Shown here: piece by piece, positions 60,469 through 64,000 of the stretch
Numbering within the stretch: position 1 is the first letter of the stretch
How the letters are laid out: each line of letters opens with the position of its first letter
Assembly (NCBI RefSeq): GCF_005233835.1
Contig: NZ_SZQA01000024.1
Coordinates: 1-64,000 of the forward strand
Source of the DNA: Herbidospora galbida
GTDB taxonomy: Bacteria > Actinomycetota > Actinomycetes > Streptosporangiales > Streptosporangiaceae
Length of the DNA stretch: 64,000 nucleotides
Direction of reading: 5' to 3'
The notes under the pieces: generated by a model
Told to the model about the DNA's origin: nothing
Database searches by the model: none
Seen by the model: the letters and a program-made list of their open reading frames with translations, nothing else
Program-made: the position numbers and the translations under genes

Positions 60469-62172
60469 GTGGACGGCGTCGACCTCAACCAGCTGTGGGC
60501 GAGAGCGCTCACCACACTCCTCGATCAGGGAGTTTCGGGTCAGCAGCGTGCGTTCCTGCAGATGACGCAGCCGTCCGGGCTGATCAACGACACGATTCTG
60601 CTGGCCGCCCCCAACGACTTCGCCAAAGAGGTCATCGAGGTGCGGTTGCGGCCGCTCATCATGCAGGCGCTGTCACAGGAGTTCGGCCGGCCGGTCCGCA
60701 TCGCGGTGATGGTCGATCCGACCGCGACCCAGGCGGAGCCCAAGCAGCAGAACTACGGCCGTCCGGGTGGTTTTCCCCAGAGTGGCGGTCCGGCTTTTCC
60801 CCAGACCGGTACGCCCGGCTTTCCCCAGAGCACCCCGTCGGGTGGTTTTCCCCAGGGCGGCGCTCCCGGCGGTTATCCCCAGAACACCGGATCCGGTGGT
60901 TTTCCCCAGGCTGGGGATCATGGCTTTCAACAGCCTGTGCAATCTCCGCAGGGCTTCGGCCAGGGGTTTCATCAGGAGTCCCCAGAGCAGCAGGCTGATT
61001 TTCCACAGGGTCGCCCACAGGGAGTCCCAGGTGCGCCGCCGCCCGCCGAGCAGCCGTACACGCAATATCCACAGGCTGAGGAGAAGAACGACAAGGCGCC
61101 GCCCCGGCCCTCCGGCGGCAAGCAGGGGGAGCCCGCGCGGCTGAACGCCAAGTACACCTTTGAGACGTTCGTCATCGGTGCCAGCAACCGGTTCGCCCAC
61201 GCGGCGGCGGTCGCGGTGGCCGAGGCGCCGGCGAAGGCGTACAACCCACTCTTCATCTATGGGGACTCAGGGCTGGGGAAGACGCACCTTCTCCATGCGA
61301 TCGGTCACTACGCGCAGAGCCTGTATGAAGGTGCGCGGGTGCGGTACGTGAGCTCCGAGGAGTTCACCAACGACTTCATCAACAGCATCCGCGACCACAA
61401 GGCCGACGGGTTCCGGGCGCGCTTCCGGGCTGTGGACATCCTCCTCGTGGACGACATCCAGTTCCTTGAGGGCAAGGAGCAGACGCAGGAGGAGTTCTTC
61501 CACACCTTCAACACCCTCCACAACAGCAGCAAGCAGATCGTGATCAGCAGTGACCGGGCGCCGAAGCAGCTCGTCACGCTGGAGGACCGGCTCCGCAACC
61601 GCTTCGAGTGGGGGCTGATCACCGACGTGCAGCCGCCCGAGCTCGAGACGCGCATCGCGATCCTGCGGAAGAAGGCGATCCAGGAGGGCCTGGCCGCGCC
61701 GCCCGACGTGCTGGAGTACATCGCCAGCCGGATCGCCACCAACATCCGCGAGCTCGAAGGCGCACTAATAAGGGTGACGGCCTTCGCGTCGCTCAACCGG
61801 CAGTCGGTCGACATCGGGCTGACCGAGATCGTGCTGAAGGACCTCATCACCGAGGACAGCTCCAGCACCGAGATCACGATCGCGCTCATCATGTCCACGA
61901 CCGCGGAGTACTTCGGCGTCTCGCTCGACGACCTGTGCGGCGGATCGCGCTCGCGGGCCCTCGTGGTGGCCCGTCAGATCGCCATGTACCTGGCCCGGGA
62001 GCTCACCGACCTCTCGCTGCCGAAGATCGGCGCCCAGTTCGGCGGCCGTGACCACACCACTGTTATGCACAGCGAGCGGAAGATCCGCTCCCTGATGGCC
62101 GAGCGGCGCTCGATGTACAACCAGGTCAACGAGCTGACGACCCGGATCAAGCAGCGCGCGCGCACCTCTTGA
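60469..62172 (+). CDS. dnaA: Chromosomal replication initiator protein DnaA
   Basis: A 567-residue initiator from GTG 60469 (GGGAGGAG upstream). Domain I residues 1-95 ([30 protein letters not shown]); domain II is a long repetitive linker (about 98-226) of G-F-P-Q repeats; domain III AAA+ with Walker A GDSGLGKT (265-272), Walker B LLVDDIQF (D328-D329), sensor regions ([12 protein letters not shown]); domain IV with the DnaA signature starting D528 ([12 protein letters not shown]). The long linker is typical of actinomycetes, but its codon choice is unusual (see findings). Confidence 0.98.
   Translation: MDGVDLNQLWARALTTLLDQGVSGQQRAFLQMTQPSGLINDTILLAAPNDFAKEVIEVRLRPLIMQALSQEFGRPVRIAVMVDPTATQAEPKQQNYGRPGGFPQSGGPAFPQTGTPGFPQSTPSGGFPQGGAPGGYPQNTGSGGFPQAGDHGFQQPVQSPQGFGQGFHQESPEQQADFPQGRPQGVPGAPPPAEQPYTQYPQAEEKNDKAPPRPSGGKQGEPARLNAKYTFETFVIGASNRFAHAAAVAVAEAPAKAYNPLFIYGDSGLGKTHLLHAIGHYAQSLYEGARVRYVSSEEFTNDFINSIRDHKADGFRARFRAVDILLVDDIQFLEGKEQTQEEFFHTFNTLHNSSKQIVISSDRAPKQLVTLEDRLRNRFEWGLITDVQPPELETRIAILRKKAIQEGLAAPPDVLEYIASRIATNIRELEGALIRVTAFASLNRQSVDIGLTEIVLKDLITEDSSSTEITIALIMSTTAEYFGVSLDDLCGGSRSRALVVARQIAMYLARELTDLSLPKIGAQFGGRDHTTVMHSERKIRSLMAERRSMYNQVNELTTRIKQRARTS
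60771..61073 (+). repeat. DnaA-box-like nonamers encoded by the dnaA linker repeats
   Basis: TTTTCCCCA at 60771, 60795, 60846 and 60900, CTTTCCCCA at 60819, TTATCCCCA at 60873, TTTTCCACA at 60999 and ATATCCACA at 61065, all in phase with F/Y-P-Q codons. TTATCCCCA also occurs in oriC at 62467. Confidence 0.6.
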
Positions 62173-62770
62173 TTCACAGGCTGTGGATAACTCTGTGGAT
62201 CACGGAACACAGGTGTAATTCGTCGCGCGCTGGAAACTCATAGATCAACAGGCCCCACCGGGCTGTGGACAGGTGTGTGGACAACCTGTGGAGAAGACCC
62301 CCTCCAGCGGTGGATAACCTGTGGACGCGCTGTGGATGACCTGTGGGTAGTGGAAAAAACACACTCCGTGTCGGGCGTGTCTCATGTGGAGAACCTGTGG
62401 AAAAGCTGTGGGTAACCAGTGGATAACTGGGTGCAAACCTGTGGACGGCCTGTGGGTAACTAAAAGTTATCCCCAGCACGCGCTGAGTAATCCCCAGGCT
62501 GTCCACAGGTGCTGTGGACAGAAAAAGGGCCTCTGACCTGCGGCTATAGGGGTTCTTCCACATTTCCACAGCGCCTATTAAGACGACCGATATCTCTACC
62601 TAGAGGAAAGTCAAGAGCAACCTTCGAGCTCGGGCCGGAGCAAAAAATCCTGGAGTTGACACCTCCCGGCAAGCGACGAAGATGGGCAGTCACACCTCGC
62701 GCCACCGCGTCGCCGCCCCCAGCCATCACCGCCCGACGCCGTCCCTACCCACCACAGGAGGCTGATCCAC
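62173..62770. other. Chromosomal replication origin oriC
   Basis: 598-bp dnaA-dnaN intergenic region. About 18-20 DnaA-box-like nonamers lie between 62182 and 62570, for example TGTGGATAA (62182), TGTGGACAG (62264, 62513), TGTGGACAA (62276), TGTGGATGA (62331), TGTGGGTAA (62407, 62451), AGTGGATAA (62418), TTATCCCCA (62467), CTGTCCACA (62499), ATTTCCACA (62562). Most left-half boxes share one orientation; inverted ones appear from 62467. Short A-rich stretches (62354-62360, 62461-62466, 62521-62526) are the only AT-rich DUE candidates. The right third (62580-62770) is box-free and precedes dnaN. Confidence 0.93.
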
Positions 62771-63907
62771 GTGATGTTCCGGGTCGACCGAGACGTGCTC
62801 GCCGAAGCCGTCGCGTGGACGGCACGCAGCCTCCCCGCCCGGCCTTCGGTGCCCGTTCTCGCCGGCATGCGCCTCGAGGTCACCGACGACCAGCAGCTCA
62901 AGCTCTCGGGGTTCGACTACGAGGTCTCCGCCGAGGTGACCCTCGACCTGCAGACCGGCGAGTCCGGCGTGGTGCTGGTCTCGGGCCGCCTGCTCGCCGA
63001 GATCACCCGGGCGCTTCCTGCACAGCCTGTGGATTTCGTGGTGGAAGGCGCCAAGGCGGTCGTGACCTGTGGCACCGCCCGGTTCACCCTGCTGACGATG
63101 CCGGTGGAGGACTATCCCTCGCTCCCGGCCATGCCGCCGGCCGCGGGCCGGGTCGGCAGCGACATCTTCGCCTCGGCCGTCGCCCAGGTGGCCACCGCCG
63201 CCGGCAAGGACGACACCCTGCCGATGCTGACCGGCGTCCGCATGGAGATCGACGGCGACACGGTCACGCTGGCCGCGACCGACCGCTACCGGCTGGCCGT
63301 CCGTGAGCTCAAGTGGCAGCCCGACCAGCCCGACTTCCAGGCCATCGCGATGATCCCGGGCCGGACCCTCGCCGACACCGCCAAGTCGCTGGTCACCGGC
63401 GCCGAGGTCGAGATCGCCCTGAGCTCCGTGGGCGGCACCGGCGAGGGCATGATCGGCTTCAGCAGCTCCGGCCGGCGCACCACCACGCGGCTGCTCGACC
63501 CCGAGTTCCCCAAATACCGCTCGCTGCTGCCGACCGAGTTCTCGGCCCGCGCCGAGCTGGTCACCAGCTCCTTCGTCGAAGCCGTCAAGCGCGTGGCCCT
63601 GGTCGCCGAGCGCAACACCCCGGTCCGGCTGGCCTTCCGGGGCGACGAGGTCGTGCTCGAGGCGGGCAGCGGCGACGAGGCACAGGCTGTGGAAGTCCTG
63701 CCGGTCGACTTCGACGGCGGTGAGATCAACATCGCCTTCAACCACCAGTTCCTGCTCGAAGGCCTGGGCGCGATCGATTCGGACGTCGCTCGCCTGCAGT
63801 TCACCACCTCGACGAAGCCCGCCATCCTCACCGGTGGAAAGCCTGTGGAAGATGGGGGCATACCTGACTACCGCTACCTGATCATGCCCATTCGCCTCTC
63901 AAGCTGA
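62771..63907 (+). CDS. dnaN: DNA polymerase III subunit beta (sliding clamp)
   Basis: A 378-residue clamp from GTG 62771 (AGGAGG at 62756-62761, 9 nt away; the next codon is ATG). Three domains: FRVDRDVLAEAVAWTARSLPARPSVPVLAGMRLEV, FASAVAQVATAAGKDDTLPMLTGVRMEI...AATDRYRLAVRELKW, and FVEAVKRVALVAERNTPVRLAF, ending YLIMPIRLSS with the partner-binding MPxR motif. The canonical copy by position next to dnaA; a paralogue is at 9866. Confidence 0.98.
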   Translation: MMFRVDRDVLAEAVAWTARSLPARPSVPVLAGMRLEVTDDQQLKLSGFDYEVSAEVTLDLQTGESGVVLVSGRLLAEITRALPAQPVDFVVEGAKAVVTCGTARFTLLTMPVEDYPSLPAMPPAAGRVGSDIFASAVAQVATAAGKDDTLPMLTGVRMEIDGDTVTLAATDRYRLAVRELKWQPDQPDFQAIAMIPGRTLADTAKSLVTGAEVEIALSSVGGTGEGMIGFSSSGRRTTTRLLDPEFPKYRSLLPTEFSARAELVTSSFVEAVKRVALVAERNTPVRLAFRGDEVVLEAGSGDEAQAVEVLPVDFDGGEINIAFNHQFLLEGLGAIDSDVARLQFTTSTKPAILTGGKPVEDGGIPDYRYLIMPIRLSS

Positions 63908-63984
63908 TCGAATCCGTATGATCAACCCTCGGGTCGGGTAGGCGAATCGCGTGACCGTAGATGGAACCCTGAGGGGGTGCTCTC

Positions 63985-64000
63985 ATGCAGATCGGCATGA
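63985..64000 (+). CDS. gnd: Start of a gene after dnaN, probably 6-phosphogluconate dehydrogenase (partial)
   Basis: ATG 63985 preceded by GAGGGGG; the first codons read M-Q-I-G-M, the usual beginning of the NAD(P)-binding strand of Gnd, which follows dnaN in many actinomycetes. Only 16 nt are present, so identity rests on synteny. Confidence 0.55.

Overview
The window is high-GC actinobacterial DNA covering one flank of the chromosomal replication origin. At the right end the order rpmH (minus), dnaA (plus), oriC, dnaN (plus) and the first codons of a likely gnd can be read directly. To their left lie rnpA, yidD, yidC, jag, rsmG, parA and parB on the minus strand, with six perfect parS sites. 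GTG and TTG starts, leaderless genes, a PadR-ino1 pair, the murJ / kinase-like / ECF sigma / anti-sigma / trxB / trxA block, paired membrane glycosyltransferases beside a class A PBP, and a second DnaN-type clamp point to a filamentous actinomycete. I infer the Streptosporangiales (Nonomuraea, Microbispora or Streptosporangium relatives); the genus cannot be fixed from this window.

Layout. 0-4.3 kb: the N-terminal part of dnaX, the SRP RNA, two tRNA-Ser genes, a zinc metallopeptidase and a small conserved protein. 4.3-7.6 kb: tadA with two tandem partner proteins, upp and small conserved proteins. 7.7-18 kb: regulators (XRE-TPR, FadR/GntR, LuxR, MmyB-like XRE), a second sliding clamp, a two-component system divergent from an ABC exporter, and a secreted S1 protease. 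19-24 kb: dnaB, a MATE pump, and rpsF-ssb-rpsR-rplI. 24-38 kb: small membrane proteins, a TIM-barrel enzyme, two GT87-type glycosyltransferases, a class A PBP, padR-ino1, idi, an MFS protein, cca-bioA. 38-47 kb: YbaK-like protein, DUF6049 protein, murJ, a pseudokinase, sigM-type sigma and anti-sigma, trxB-trxA. 47-52 kb: GNAT, aminotransferase, D-Ala-D-Ala ligase-like protein, threonine aldolase. 51.7-54.7 kb: a gene-poor, eroded segment with a kinase-like gene, a cupin remnant, a 59-bp exact copy of part of the MATE gene, and a tandem array built around parS. 54.7-64 kb: parB-parA, rsmG, the jag-yidC-yidD-rnpA-rpmH block, dnaA, oriC and dnaN.

How it works together. DnaA (60.5 kb) acts on a box-dense oriC (62.2-62.6 kb); DnaB, the clamp loader (dnaX), clamp and SSB are all encoded in this window. 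ParA/ParB use the parS cluster at 51.7-56.7 kb for origin segregation. YidC, Jag, YidD and the PBP/MurJ/GT genes serve membrane and wall assembly. trxBA has a textbook SigR-type promoter. The most unusual signals are (1) a roughly 80-115-bp tandem repeat array in which each unit begins with a parS site that is intact or decayed, (2) a repetitive linker inside dnaA whose Phe/Tyr codons are TTT/TAT, so that the DNA spells DnaA-box-like nonamers also present in oriC, (3) a second full-length sliding clamp with an altered C-terminal binding motif, and (4) a dispersed ~58-bp hairpin repeat.
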